A stretch of DNA of 64,000 bases, taken from Spirochaetota bacterium (GTDB lineage Bacteria; Spirochaetota; UBA4802; UB4802). The stretch is taken from assembly GCA_040756435.1 (NCBI GenBank), contig JBFLZD010000001.1, positions 62,001 through 126,000 on the forward strand, given 5' to 3'. Positions 41,774 to 51,005 of this stretch are shown piece by piece; the first letter of the stretch is position 1; each line of letters begins with the position of its first letter. The notes under the pieces were generated by a model. That model was not told the origin of the DNA. It did not search any database and was given only the letters and a program-made list of their open reading frames with translations. The position numbers and the translations under genes were made by a program.

Positions 41774-43000
41774 CTATTTAATTTCATCGATAGTTAACGG
41801 GTATTGTGATAAAGGTTCACAATAACCCTTATGAATTACAATTGGATTTTCATATCTGAATCCAATGTTATCCTGTGGGCATGCATATTGCAAAGCACAG
41901 ATTATTAATTCGTTTTCCTGATATACATGGTCAGGATTGGTCCAGAATGGGAAAGGCCCGTCATTTAATCCTATACGCCATTCATCACCCATCATCCCTA
42001 TCCCATGTTCAAATCCAGGCACCATGTAATCAGCAAAGCCTTGCTCCTCTGCAAAAGCCATCATCTGTTCAGCTAATAGAGAAGGAGTTATTCCAGCTTT
42101 ATAAGTTTTCAGTGTAAGGTTGACAATATCAAGAAAATTCTGTGCATGCCAGCGTTGCCGGTCAGTAACAGGTTCTATCAGATAATTATGTGAATGATCC
42201 CCCAATCCTAACATAAACATTGCATGAATATCTACCATAAGAGGTTCCCCAGCAGCAATTTTTTTCCTTGTTGCAGGTGTGCAGGCCCCACCAGCAAGCC
42301 CTGTTCTATATCCTGATGCTATCTCATTTCCACCGGTATAACTCCATTCCCATTCGCTACCTTCTTTACGCATGGCATACGCTGCAAGGCCAGCTATCTC
42401 AGTTTCAGTCATGCCTTTCCACCCACCGTTGCTGATAGCTTCATATACTGCTTTATGTCCTACATCAACTATACGGGATGCTTCCCGAAACCTGTTTATT
42501 GTTCCCTCATCTTTTATCATTGATAGTTTATCAATTATAGTATACGCATTGACCAGTTCAACATCTGGTAGGGCATCCCTGAATCGTTCATATTCATAAT
42601 GTGTCAGGTTTCCCTCAGGCAAATAATTAGACATGCCACTTTCTATCCCAACTCTTCCCTTTTTGTTTTTTAAAAGGTCTTTGATATAATCAGCAATAAG
42701 CTCAATCTGATCCTGACCACCCATTGGTGCAAAACCAAATACATGATCTTCATCTAACCATGTCTCGTCAGCTACTCTTGCTGCATCAATAACAAAGGTA
42801 AACGCAGCTGGCATCCCTTCGTTAGGAATAACAACAAAACTTCTCCATGGGCAAAACGCATCTAAAGTCCAGGATAATGTTCGTAACCGGGAACCTAGAT
42901 AAACATCAATATGTTCCTTTGCCATTTCCTGTTGGATAGCCTTGACTCTGCCAGGAAAGTCAATATAATAGGGCCCTTTATTTTCTAATCGTGATGTCAT
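41774..43000 (-). CDS. M24-family (pita-bread) metallopeptidase-like protein
   Basis: A 408-residue creatinase/aminopeptidase-P-fold protein with a creatinase-like N-domain (about 1-150). Metal-site motifs are VDIHAMFMLGLGDHSHNY (the two Asp) and GFEHGIGMMGDE (His). The Glu of the common TIEP motif appears replaced: ELIICALQYACP has Gln at that place, while FRYENPIVIH keeps the last Glu. It may thus be a creatinase- or DoeA-like hydrolase rather than a peptidase. Confidence 0.78.
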   Translation of the reverse strand: MTSRLENKGPYYIDFPGRVKAIQQEMAKEHIDVYLGSRLRTLSWTLDAFCPWRSFVVIPNEGMPAAFTFVIDAARVADETWLDEDHVFGFAPMGGQDQIELIADYIKDLLKNKKGRVGIESGMSNYLPEGNLTHYEYERFRDALPDVELVNAYTIIDKLSMIKDEGTINRFREASRIVDVGHKAVYEAISNGGWKGMTETEIAGLAAYAMRKEGSEWEWSYTGGNEIASGYRTGLAGGACTPATRKKIAAGEPLMVDIHAMFMLGLGDHSHNYLIEPVTDRQRWHAQNFLDIVNLTLKTYKAGITPSLLAEQMMAFAEEQGFADYMVPGFEHGIGMMGDEWRIGLNDGPFPFWTNPDHVYQENELIICALQYACPQDNIGFRYENPIVIHKGYCEPLSQYPLTIDEIK

Positions 43001-43038
43001 AGTGTATACCTCATAGTGTTATAATGTAGTGTGGTTAG

Positions 43039-43440
43039 TTAATATTGTGCAGGTATTTGTGATAATACTTTATTTAACCTGTCCGCTATAGCTGCTAATT
43101 TTAATGCTTTTACCATATTCCCTTTTAATTTTAATTTTCCTGTCATAAGAGCTTTTTGTGAACCTAACTCGGCTCTGGAAATCATGGCAAAAACCTGATA
43201 GTCACCGGATATGCGGAACTCAGCATCAGGTGGTTCACCCTCACCAAGGGCTAATGTGTCAAGCTTGCCATCAACAAATTTGAAAAAAAGATATTTGTTT
43301 TTACCATCAGGGCAGTCTAAATAAATATTGGACATTGATGATGTGATAAAATTCATCTTTTCTGGTGTGAGTTCACTTTTCAGGCGACGTTCAGCTTCAT
43401 CACGCCATTCCTTTGTTAAATACATTAATTCCTGGGGCAT
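43039..43440 (-). CDS. SCP2 sterol-binding-domain protein
   Basis: A 133-residue protein of the SCP2/sterol-carrier fold. GKNKYLFFKFVDGKLDTLAL (about 50-69), AEFRISGDYQVFAMISRAEL and ALMTGKLKLKGNMVKALKLA (about 99-118) are typical. Such domains bind lipids or acyl-CoA. It lies between TetR (35 bases) and the M24 gene on the same strand, so it is likely part of a TetR-controlled lipid group. Confidence 0.85.
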   Translation of the reverse strand: MPQELMYLTKEWRDEAERRLKSELTPEKMNFITSSMSNIYLDCPDGKNKYLFFKFVDGKLDTLALGEGEPPDAEFRISGDYQVFAMISRAELGSQKALMTGKLKLKGNMVKALKLAAIADRLNKVLSQIPAQY

Positions 43441-43475
43441 AAGACACCTCCTAAAAATAAAAAAATAGTATTGAA

Positions 43476-44057
43476 TTATTGTTTAAACAAACCCTGAGTA
43501 ATCAGTTCCAGTGTTTGCTCAAACATTGAACGCACATATTTTTCCTCACTCCGTATGTACATGCGGATAATAAACATCTTATAAATAGAAAAAATTGCCT
43601 TTGACATCGATGATATATCCACAGGTCTAAAAAGACCTTTTTCAATTCCCTCTTTTAAGATATTTTTTATCATGGTAACTGAATTATTATTAATACGTTC
43701 ATAGGGGTCTTTATTAGTAAACATGGGGAATATATCAGGGTCATGTATTAGGATATTGCGAAATTCAGCATCCATGGATAAATACTCTACTGCTTTTTGG
43801 CACATAATAATAAATTTATCTCTGGGATCATGTTCATTTTGAATTGCCTGACGTACATAATTTTGCCAGCGCAATAGAGCAAATTCAACTGTCTTGTGGT
43901 ACAGGTCCTTTTTATCTTTAACATATAAATACAGGTTACCTTTTGTCATGTTGAGCTCTCTGGCTATATCTTCGACGGTGGTTTTTTTATACCCATATCT
44001 GGAAAAAACCTGAAGAGCAGCGGCATATATTTTTTCAGTGTTTTCTTTCTTTCTCAT
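43476..44057 (-). CDS. TetR-family transcriptional regulator
   Basis: A 193-residue repressor. The N-terminal helix-turn-helix is clear (FSRYGYKKTTVEDIARELNM, then TKGNLYLYVKDKKDLYHKTV, about 19-60), and the C-terminal ligand domain is variable. The gene heads a minus-strand group and has a palindrome 12 bases before its start that is a good candidate for its own operator. The divergent gene is an acyl-CoA synthetase, so the effector may be an acyl-CoA or fatty acid. Confidence 0.93.
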   Translation of the reverse strand: MRKKENTEKIYAAALQVFSRYGYKKTTVEDIARELNMTKGNLYLYVKDKKDLYHKTVEFALLRWQNYVRQAIQNEHDPRDKFIIMCQKAVEYLSMDAEFRNILIHDPDIFPMFTNKDPYERINNNSVTMIKNILKEGIEKGLFRPVDISSMSKAIFSIYKMFIIRMYIRSEEKYVRSMFEQTLELITQGLFKQ

Positions 44058-44068
44058 AACATAACTAA

Positions 44069-44101
44069 ATAAATGAACAATATGTTAATATGTTCATTTA
44101 T
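44069..44101. promoter_or_regulatory. Palindromic TetR operator
   Basis: Arms ATAAATGAACA (44069-44079) and TGTTCATTTAT (44091-44101) are perfect inverted repeats of 11 bp around 11 bases. The site lies directly upstream of the tetR start, where repressor binding would block its promoter. The remaining 260 bases to the divergent synthetase gene are AT-rich without other visible sites. Confidence 0.75.
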
Positions 44102-44365
44102 AATTTATACCTGAATATGTCAATGATAAAATTAATAAGTAAATAAAAAAAGTATCCAATTAAAAGTTGTTTGTGATTAAAAAGTTAAAGATTGAATATT
44201 CATACATACATCAGTGTTTAGAAAAATTACATTTTATTTTCATAGTAGCCAGCTGGGAAAATAACAAAAAATAATATAACTAATATTAAAAATGTTGACT
44301 ATAAAAATATGTCTATAACATAGTGCTATATATGTATTATTGTATGATAAGGATATGAGGAATTT

Positions 44366-46483
44366 ATGAAAACATTTTTTTATCCCAAAAGTATGGTTGT
44401 TGTAGGTGTTTCTCTGACAAAGATTAATTTAGGTAAGATTATACTTCTTAACAATCTCCAGCAAGCGTATACAGGAAAGCTGTATGGTGTAAGTACACAG
44501 GAAGGCCAGATTGAAGGAATACCAGTATATAAAGATATCCTTGATTTGCCTGAAACACCTGATGTTGCCATTATCATTACGCCAGCAAAAACAGTTCCTG
44601 AACAGCTGGAAAAATGTGGCAAAAAAGGGATACAGCATGTGGTCATAGAATCGGGTGGCTTCAGTGAATATTCACAAGCAGAGCAATCATTGGAACAACA
44701 GGTTCTTGCGATAGCCAACAGGTATGGGATAAAAATTATTGGTCCTAATTGTATTGGTACCATCAACTTTGAAGAACGGATGTTCATGCCGTTTGCATTT
44801 TTCCGTAAAGAATTAGTTGCAGGTGAAGTTTCAATGATTTCCCAGAGTGGTGGTGTTGGTAATACCTATCTGCATGCATTGCCTGAAAATCACATATTTA
44901 TCAATAAATTTGTAAGCATTGGCAATAAACTCATGCTGGATGAGGTGGATTTTCTCAATTATTTTGTCAATGATGATGAAGCAACCAGAATTATTATATG
45001 CTACTTAGAAGGATTTAACCGGGGAAGGGAATTTTTTGATATAGCTCGTGCATCAGAAAAACCAATTATAGTACACAAATCAAACAGATCTCCAATTAGT
45101 GCAAAGATTGCTCAATCACATACAACAGCACTGTCAGCAAGCGATGCTGTTGTTGATGCTGCATTTGCGCAGGCAGGCGTCATACGTGCTGAAGATGAAG
45201 AGGAGGTTATTCTGGCTGTGAAAGCAATGCAGCTTCCACCCATGAAAGGAAGGAATGTGGCAGTATTGTCACGTTCAGGTGGGCATGCAGTTATTTCCGC
45301 TGATGCATGTTCCAAGTATAATTTTAATCTTATTACGTTCCCTGAAAGCTATATTGATACAATCCGCAGCCTCTACAAAACACGAGTCATTTCACATCAA
45401 AATCCACTGGATTTAGGTGAGATATTTGATTATACAATATTTGGCAAAATTGTTGAAGAGACCATTAAATTAGATGAGGTTGATGGCATTTTATTTAATC
45501 ATCTATACCAGTCTGAATATGAAGCTGGCATGTCACGCACATTCCTTGATACAGTAGAACGACTGGTGCGTGTATATAACAAACCAGTCATGGTGGCAAT
45601 GATTTCTGATGCTAAAGAAATGCTTGATATTAATATGAACCATCCAATGCCAATTTTTAATACACCATACAGCGCTGCACATGCACTTGCTATATCTGCT
45701 GATTACTATCAAAAAAAGGCAATGCGCAATAACAGAGGCATCGTTGACACTACCATAATGAAAGCAGTTAAAACTCACATCCCATATTTTGATACAATAG
45801 GAAAGGAAAACAGGGACCCACTTTTACATGAATCCATACAATTTTGTAGGTCTATTGGGGTACCGATAGTTAATGGAATATTGATCCAATCAGCAGAGGA
45901 AATTGAAAAAACAGAATTTCAATTCCCGATCGCTGCCAAGATAGTATCGCCGGATGCCATTCATAAAACTGAGGTTGAAGGTGTTAAACTTAACATTCAA
46001 ACCAAAGACCAACTCAAAGATGTTTTTGAAGAAATGAAAAAATCATTATACGATTATAATCCCAATGCAGTGTTTTCTGGTGTGTATGTGCACACCATGG
46101 CACCGGGTGGAACAGAATTTTTTGTAGGAGCTAAAAAAGATCCAGTTTTTGGGCCGATAGTTGTTGCTGGATTGGGAGGTATTTATATTGAGCTATTCAA
46201 GGATGTATCTATTCGACTTGCTCCTGTTACAAGGGTAGAAGCATTGGAGATGATACAGGAGTTGAAAGCAGCACGGTTGTTTGAAGGGTTCAGAGGTAAG
46301 GAGCCACTTGACGCCCATGCATTCAGTGATGTCATCGTGACACTGAGTCAAGCAATAGCTTCAATTGAAGAAATTTTAGATATTGAATGCAATCCCGTTA
46401 TGGTGTATTCACATGGGTGTATGGCTGTTGATGCGCGAATCTTTTTGCAAAAGCAGAAAGTTGCATCACCAACATCATTGTAG
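44366..46483 (+). CDS. ADP-forming acyl/acetyl-CoA synthetase (fused alpha-beta)
   Basis: A 705-residue NDP-forming acyl-CoA synthetase. Parts in order: CoA-binding domain (1-130; GVSLTKINLGKIILLNNLQ and PDVAIIITPAKTVPE); succinyl-CoA-ligase-like domains (about 145-440; SMISQSGGVGNTYLHALP and SNRSPISAKIAQSHTTALS with the His phosphorylation site); and an ATP-grasp domain (about 470-705; PIAAKIVSPDAIHKTEVEGV, EFFVGAKKDPVFGPIVVAGL). It can make ATP from acyl-CoA. A terminator follows 25 bases after the stop. Confidence 0.9.
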   Translation: MKTFFYPKSMVVVGVSLTKINLGKIILLNNLQQAYTGKLYGVSTQEGQIEGIPVYKDILDLPETPDVAIIITPAKTVPEQLEKCGKKGIQHVVIESGGFSEYSQAEQSLEQQVLAIANRYGIKIIGPNCIGTINFEERMFMPFAFFRKELVAGEVSMISQSGGVGNTYLHALPENHIFINKFVSIGNKLMLDEVDFLNYFVNDDEATRIIICYLEGFNRGREFFDIARASEKPIIVHKSNRSPISAKIAQSHTTALSASDAVVDAAFAQAGVIRAEDEEEVILAVKAMQLPPMKGRNVAVLSRSGGHAVISADACSKYNFNLITFPESYIDTIRSLYKTRVISHQNPLDLGEIFDYTIFGKIVEETIKLDEVDGILFNHLYQSEYEAGMSRTFLDTVERLVRVYNKPVMVAMISDAKEMLDINMNHPMPIFNTPYSAAHALAISADYYQKKAMRNNRGIVDTTIMKAVKTHIPYFDTIGKENRDPLLHESIQFCRSIGVPIVNGILIQSAEEIEKTEFQFPIAAKIVSPDAIHKTEVEGVKLNIQTKDQLKDVFEEMKKSLYDYNPNAVFSGVYVHTMAPGGTEFFVGAKKDPVFGPIVVAGLGGIYIELFKDVSIRLAPVTRVEALEMIQELKAARLFEGFRGKEPLDAHAFSDVIVTLSQAIASIEEILDIECNPVMVYSHGCMAVDARIFLQKQKVASPTSL

Positions 46484-46507
46484 AATAATCGTAACCGAGA
46501 ATAGAAT

Positions 46508-46547
46508 AAACCCGCCTTAACAATACTAAAGGGCGGGTTTTTTATTT
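46508..46547 (+). terminator. Rho-independent terminator
   Basis: AAACCCGCC (46508-46516) pairs with GGCGGGTTT (46532-46540) around a 15-base loop, followed by a T-rich run. It terminates the acyl-CoA synthetase gene. Confidence 0.9.
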
Positions 46548-46658
46548 TGTTACAATTTTTTTGATACCGTAAATACGCTTGAAGAGATAGTTATTACCAA
46601 ATATAATTTTGGAATGACATGCATAAAATCAACGTTTCAAAATATGTATTCTATACAC

Positions 46659-46923
46659 TAATTATTCCTAAATGTGGAAATTTGAATAAAATGTAAAATA
46701 GTGTACACCGGGGGTGTCCCAAAAGACACCTTATTGCAATTACTTTGCCTTCCTGTCATTGCGAGGAACGAAGTGACGAAGCAATCTTATCTTGTGCGGC
46801 ATTGAGATTGCTTCGCTACGCTCGCAATGACATTTCATCCGCGTCATTGCTATCCACACGGTTTGTTTTGACACGGCTCCGGTGTGCACTATATTCAGTA
46901 TGAAATTTTTTAAGGAATTATTG
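46659..46923 (+). repeat. Dispersed repeat family 2, long copy with nested family 3 hairpin
   Basis: The ends TAATTATTCC...AATAGTGTACACC and GGTGTGCACTATATTCAG...AAGGAATTATTG are imperfect inverted repeats of about 48 bases, shared with the shorter element at 57495-57609. Inside is a GGTGTC/GACACC hairpin and a family 3 palindrome (46755-46832: TCATTGCGAG...GAAGCAATCT and its reverse complement). The whole space 46548-47101 before the MFS gene holds no credible gene. Confidence 0.7.
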
Positions 46924-47101
46924 CTGTATTCTATACAGGATTTCAAAAAAAATACCTATAGAATAATAAAATTACAGGTATACAATAAAAAAAGATTGAT
47001 TTTAATTTCAGGCATAATAATATCGTTATCGATATATTGTCGAGTACATATCGCTATTCATCCTGATGAAAGGATATTATTACCTGTGGGGAGGAAACAG
47101 C

Positions 47102-48484
47102 ATGGAATACACAGTTGAAAAGTTACCGTTATGGAAAAAGATCATCTATGCTTTAGGGCAGTTAGGATGGTCATTAGCTTCATTCAGTGTTGGTAATTTA
47201 TTAATATATTTTTATCTGCCACCAGAGTCAGCTGATAAAGCAATATTTCCGGCATATATCTACCAGGGGTATGTGATTGGAGTGCTAACGATTATTGGAC
47301 TAATCTACGCCTTTGGAAGGCTGTGGGATGCTATAACCGATCCAATAATTGCAACAATGTCTGATAGGTCACGTTCACCATTTGGACGAAGACGAAAATT
47401 TTTAGCCATTGGCGCATTCCCCTTTGCAATACTGGGAATGTTAGCGTTTATGCCACCGGTGAATGCTCTGTCACCATGGAATGCTGTATGGCTTTTTATA
47501 GTTGTAACGCTATTTTACTGGTTTATGACTATGTATGTAACGCCATTTTTTGCCTGGCTTTCTGAATTGGGACACAATCCCAAAGAACGGTTGTTTTTAA
47601 GTACGTTGATTTCAATAACCTGGGCTATAGGATTTGCCATTGGTTCGCAGGCAGTTGCATTACAGTCATTATTTGAACAAAGCTATGGCTACAGTTCAAC
47701 AAAAGCATTTCAGGTTGTGATGATACTATTCAGTGGCGTATCACTGGTGTTGATGTATTTGCCGGTTATTTTTATTGATGAACGGCGATATTGTGAGCCC
47801 AATGTTTCCAATGAGGGTACCTTTGAGGCAGTACGTTCAGCATTTAAGAATAAAAATTTCTTATATTTTACTATCTCAGATTTAGCGTACTGGGTTGCAC
47901 TTACATTCATTACAACTGGTTTAGTGTACTATGTAACAGTGTTACTTGAGCTGGATAAGGCTGTGTATTCTCAATATATGATTATTTTGTTTGCATTGAG
48001 TTTTCTATTCTATGTTCCGGTAAACTTGATAGCACAGAAGATAGGGAAGAAAAAGCTACTGGTGTTTGCATTTGTGCTGTATTCATCGGTGTATGTGGTG
48101 GCATCCATGTTAGGATGGTTCCCAATTGATAAAAATGTACAGGGCTTGATCATCATTGTTATGACGTCTTTACCATTAGCTATTTTTGGAATTTTACCCA
48201 ATGCTATCATTGCTGATATTGCTGAAGCGGATGGGATACAAACAGGCAATTTTAAAGCTGGGATTTTCTTTGGAGCACGTACCTTCATGTCAAAGATGGG
48301 TCAGATGATTGCTGCACTTTTATTCCCATCACTCATATTACTGGGAAAAACACCACAGAATGATATAGGTGTACGATTAACGTGTGCTGTGGCATTTGTA
48401 TTCTGTATTGCCGGATTAATTCTTTTCTTAAAGTATGATGAAAAGAAGGTTCTTGAGATACTGGCAACAAAAGAAAAGGTGTAA
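47102..48484 (+). CDS. MFS sugar:cation symporter-like transporter (GPH/MelB family)
   Basis: A 460-residue membrane protein with about 12 transmembrane helices. The start at 47102 follows GGGAGGAAAC. The segment GRLWDAITDPIIATMSDRSR, followed by SPFGRRRKFL (about 76-105), is the hallmark of the GPH/MelB cation symporters, including the two Asp residues in the cation site; ADIAEADGIQTGNFKAGIFF lies near the C-terminal half. Substrate unknown; sugars, glycosides or sulfated compounds are typical. Confidence 0.9.
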   Translation: MEYTVEKLPLWKKIIYALGQLGWSLASFSVGNLLIYFYLPPESADKAIFPAYIYQGYVIGVLTIIGLIYAFGRLWDAITDPIIATMSDRSRSPFGRRRKFLAIGAFPFAILGMLAFMPPVNALSPWNAVWLFIVVTLFYWFMTMYVTPFFAWLSELGHNPKERLFLSTLISITWAIGFAIGSQAVALQSLFEQSYGYSSTKAFQVVMILFSGVSLVLMYLPVIFIDERRYCEPNVSNEGTFEAVRSAFKNKNFLYFTISDLAYWVALTFITTGLVYYVTVLLELDKAVYSQYMIILFALSFLFYVPVNLIAQKIGKKKLLVFAFVLYSSVYVVASMLGWFPIDKNVQGLIIIVMTSLPLAIFGILPNAIIADIAEADGIQTGNFKAGIFFGARTFMSKMGQMIAALLFPSLILLGKTPQNDIGVRLTCAVAFVFCIAGLILFLKYDEKKVLEILATKEKV

Positions 48485-48519
48485 TTTGTAATTATTGAAA
48501 TTTAAGACATTTTGCTTGG

Positions 48520-48557
48520 GCACTTTCTTTTGTTTCCGCCGGGACAAAAGAAAGTGC
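48520..48557. repeat. Perfect 14-bp-arm hairpin
   Basis: GCACTTTCTTTTGT (48520-48533) and ACAAAAGAAAGTGC (48544-48557) flank TTCCGCCGGG. It lies 36 bases after the MFS gene and may stop transcription, though no strong T run follows. The rest of 48558-48826 shows no gene. Confidence 0.65.
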
Positions 48558-48826
48558 ATAGCAATATAAAGGCATTTTTTAAAAAATTGCTTATGAGATG
48601 TAGAGTAAGCTAAAAGACGTACGCAAAAAAGGAAAGAATACAATAAATATACGGGTAAAAGACTCGCTATTTTTAACTGATGAAAATTCTCATTTTGTGG
48701 ATAACAGTAAACTTGGCACAAGGTTAAAGGATAGCAATCCTGGTATGAGGTTTTACAAAAACAACTGAATGGCGCAATTCTTATTGGAACGTGCATTGCT
48801 TAACAGGAGATGATGCAATTAAGTAT

Positions 48827-48855
48827 TTGACAAATAGTTTTGCCATTTACACAAT
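48827..48855 (+). promoter_or_regulatory. Probable promoter of the SRPBCC-XPB-hydrolase operon
   Basis: TTGACA (48827-48832) with CACAAT (48850-48855) after 17 bases. The start would be about 25 bases before the SRPBCC gene at 48888. The -35 is perfect and the -10 is weak. Confidence 0.5.
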
Positions 48856-48887
48856 ACCATTTGCACTTTAGTATTGTGTGATGGAGT

Positions 48888-49319
48888 ATGATAAAAATAA
48901 ATGTATCACAATCCTATAACTCTTCTGCTGCTGAAGTTTTTGCAGCACTTGACCATATTAATAAACTGGCACGGGTGAAGGCTGATTTAAAGAACTATCG
49001 CATTGCTCGTGATGAGGAAGGATTGCAGCTTATTGATGTGGATGTGCGTTTTATTATTAAGCGCTACCCACTGCGGCTTAAGTACACTGCTGTTCCCTTT
49101 AAATACTGTGAGCTCAAAATGCTGAAAGGAGCTTTGAAGCAGTACGAATACAGGTATACCGTTATGGAAGATACTGTGTCTGCAACGGTTACTATTGAGT
49201 GTTCAATCAGGTTGCCGTTGAGATATTTTATTGTTGCACCGCTTCTTAGAGCTATACTAAAACGCAGAATCAAAAAAGAATTAACGTTGCTAGGAAAAAT
49301 ATTACACACTACACTATAA
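48888..49319 (+). CDS. SRPBCC (START-like) domain protein
   Basis: A 143-residue protein with the polyketide-cyclase/SRPBCC layout: a first strand KINVSQSYNSSAAEVFAALD, helix DHINKLARVKADLKNYRI, a run of strands and a long C-terminal helix (APLLRAILKRRIKKELTLLG). These helix-grip proteins bind lipid-like ligands or act as cyclases or in coenzyme Q trafficking. The XPB helicase gene follows after 3 bases, so they form an operon, although no functional link is known. Confidence 0.68.
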   Translation: MIKINVSQSYNSSAAEVFAALDHINKLARVKADLKNYRIARDEEGLQLIDVDVRFIIKRYPLRLKYTAVPFKYCELKMLKGALKQYEYRYTVMEDTVSATVTIECSIRLPLRYFIVAPLLRAILKRRIKKELTLLGKILHTTL

Positions 49320-49322
49320 CAC

Positions 49323-51005
49323 ATGACAAAACCACTTATCGTCCAGAGCGACAATACGCTACTACTTGAGGTAGATAATCCCCTGTATGAAGAGGTGAGG
49401 GATGCAATTTTGCCTTTTGCTGAGCTTGAAAAAAGCCCCGAGCATATCCACACCTACCGTATAACGCCGTTATCGTTGTGGAATGCAGCCTCAGCTGGCC
49501 TTAGTACAAAAGAAATCCTGGAGCGTATTGAGCGATACTCGCGCTATTCTGTTCCTGCAATAGTTATCACCACCATCAAAGAGCAGATGGATCGCTATGG
49601 TTTGCTTACCCTGATAAAGCGTGGTGATACCCTCATCCTGCAATCTGATGATGTGCATATTATACGGGAGATAGCTACCCATAAACAGATTCAGAAATTT
49701 ATTGAAGGGCAGCTTTCTGAGTATGAAATACGCGTAAAGCCTCACAATCGCGGGCATATAAAACAGGCGTTAATAAAGATTGGATTTCCCGTTGAAGATA
49801 AAGCGGGATACGTTGATGGTGATCCCTGCCCATTTGAGTTGCGAACTGTTACAGCCAGTGGCATGCCGTTTGAGATTCGTGATTATCAGAAGAATGCAAT
49901 TGATAGTTTCTATCGCTCAGGAAGTGAAGAGGGTGGAAGCGGTGTGGTTGTGCTGCCCTGTGGTGCAGGCAAAACTATCGTTGGTATTGGCATTATGCAC
50001 CGGTATCAAACAAAGACGCTCATCTGTGTTACCAACACCGTTGCGCTTCGCCAGTGGATTGATGAGCTATTGGATAAAACTACATTGACTAAAGATATGA
50101 TTGCTGAGTATTCCGGTGATAGCAAAGACATTAAACCGGTAACTATCGCCACCTATAATATTTTGACATACCGCCGTAAAAAAGAAGATGAATTCAAGCA
50201 TTTTGGCCTGTTTACACAGAATAACTGGGGCTTAATCATTTACGATGAAGTGCACCTTTTGCCAGCCCCCGTATTTAGAATGACTGCCGAGATACAGTCA
50301 AAGCGCCGTTTGGGGCTTACTGCCACACTGGTGCGTGAGGATGGACTGGAAACAGACGTGTTTAGCCTCATTGGGCCAAAAAAATTTGATATGCCCTGGA
50401 AGATGCTTGAAGAATGTAGGTGGATTGCAAAGGCTATCTGTACCGAGGTGCGTATTGAATTGCCCGAAAGCTTGCGCTATCAGTATACGGTTGCCGGCGA
50501 TAGGCAAAAGTTTAGAATTGCTTCGGAGAATGAAAAAAAACTGCATTATGTGGAGCAATTATTAAAGGCTCACCCCAATGACCGTGTTCTTATCATTGGG
50601 CAATATATTGACCAGTTAGAAAAGATTCAGGAGCGTTTTTCATTTCCGCTTATTACCGGAAGCACTCCCATAAAAGAACGCGAGGAACTGTATAAACAAT
50701 TTAAACAGGGTGCCATTACACGGCTTATTGTTTCAAAGGTTGCAAATTTTTCTATAGATCTTCCTGATGCCAATGTTGCCATTCAGGTTTCCGGTACGTT
50801 TGGTTCACGCCAGGAAGAGGCACAGCGTTTGGGGCGCATCCTTCGTCCAAAGCCGGGGGACAACACGGCGTATTTTTATTCGCTCATAACGGCACACACC
50901 GTTGAGGAAAATTTTGCGCACAACCGCCAGCTTTTCTTAACAGAGCAGGGGTATACCTACATCATCATGAATGAAAGCATGTTCCATGAAAAGTTTAGTT
51001 CTTAG
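49323..51005 (+). CDS. XPB/Ssl2-like DEAH-box DNA helicase
   Basis: A 560-residue superfamily 2 helicase of bacterial XPB type. An N-terminal damage-recognition-like domain (about 1-175) is followed by motor domain 1 with GAGKT (about 217), IYDEVHLLP (DEVH box) and GLTATLVREDG, then motor domain 2 with LIIGQYIDQ and the motif VI QRLGRILRPK. The RED motif of XPB proteins is present (VREDG). It unwinds DNA, probably in repair. The downstream hydrolase gene starts within its last 20 bases. Confidence 0.9.
   Translation: MTKPLIVQSDNTLLLEVDNPLYEEVRDAILPFAELEKSPEHIHTYRITPLSLWNAASAGLSTKEILERIERYSRYSVPAIVITTIKEQMDRYGLLTLIKRGDTLILQSDDVHIIREIATHKQIQKFIEGQLSEYEIRVKPHNRGHIKQALIKIGFPVEDKAGYVDGDPCPFELRTVTASGMPFEIRDYQKNAIDSFYRSGSEEGGSGVVVLPCGAGKTIVGIGIMHRYQTKTLICVTNTVALRQWIDELLDKTTLTKDMIAEYSGDSKDIKPVTIATYNILTYRRKKEDEFKHFGLFTQNNWGLIIYDEVHLLPAPVFRMTAEIQSKRRLGLTATLVREDGLETDVFSLIGPKKFDMPWKMLEECRWIAKAICTEVRIELPESLRYQYTVAGDRQKFRIASENEKKLHYVEQLLKAHPNDRVLIIGQYIDQLEKIQERFSFPLITGSTPIKEREELYKQFKQGAITRLIVSKVANFSIDLPDANVAIQVSGTFGSRQEEAQRLGRILRPKPGDNTAYFYSLITAHTVEENFAHNRQLFLTEQGYTYIIMNESMFHEKFSS

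Noticed and set aside
46882-47118. 78-codon frame before the MFS gene
   Set aside because: It starts in the arm of the family 2 repeat and overlaps the MFS start and its ribosome site.
48428-48796. 122-codon minus-strand frame after the MFS gene
   Set aside because: It runs through the 14-bp hairpin and the end of the MFS gene and has no protein-like composition.
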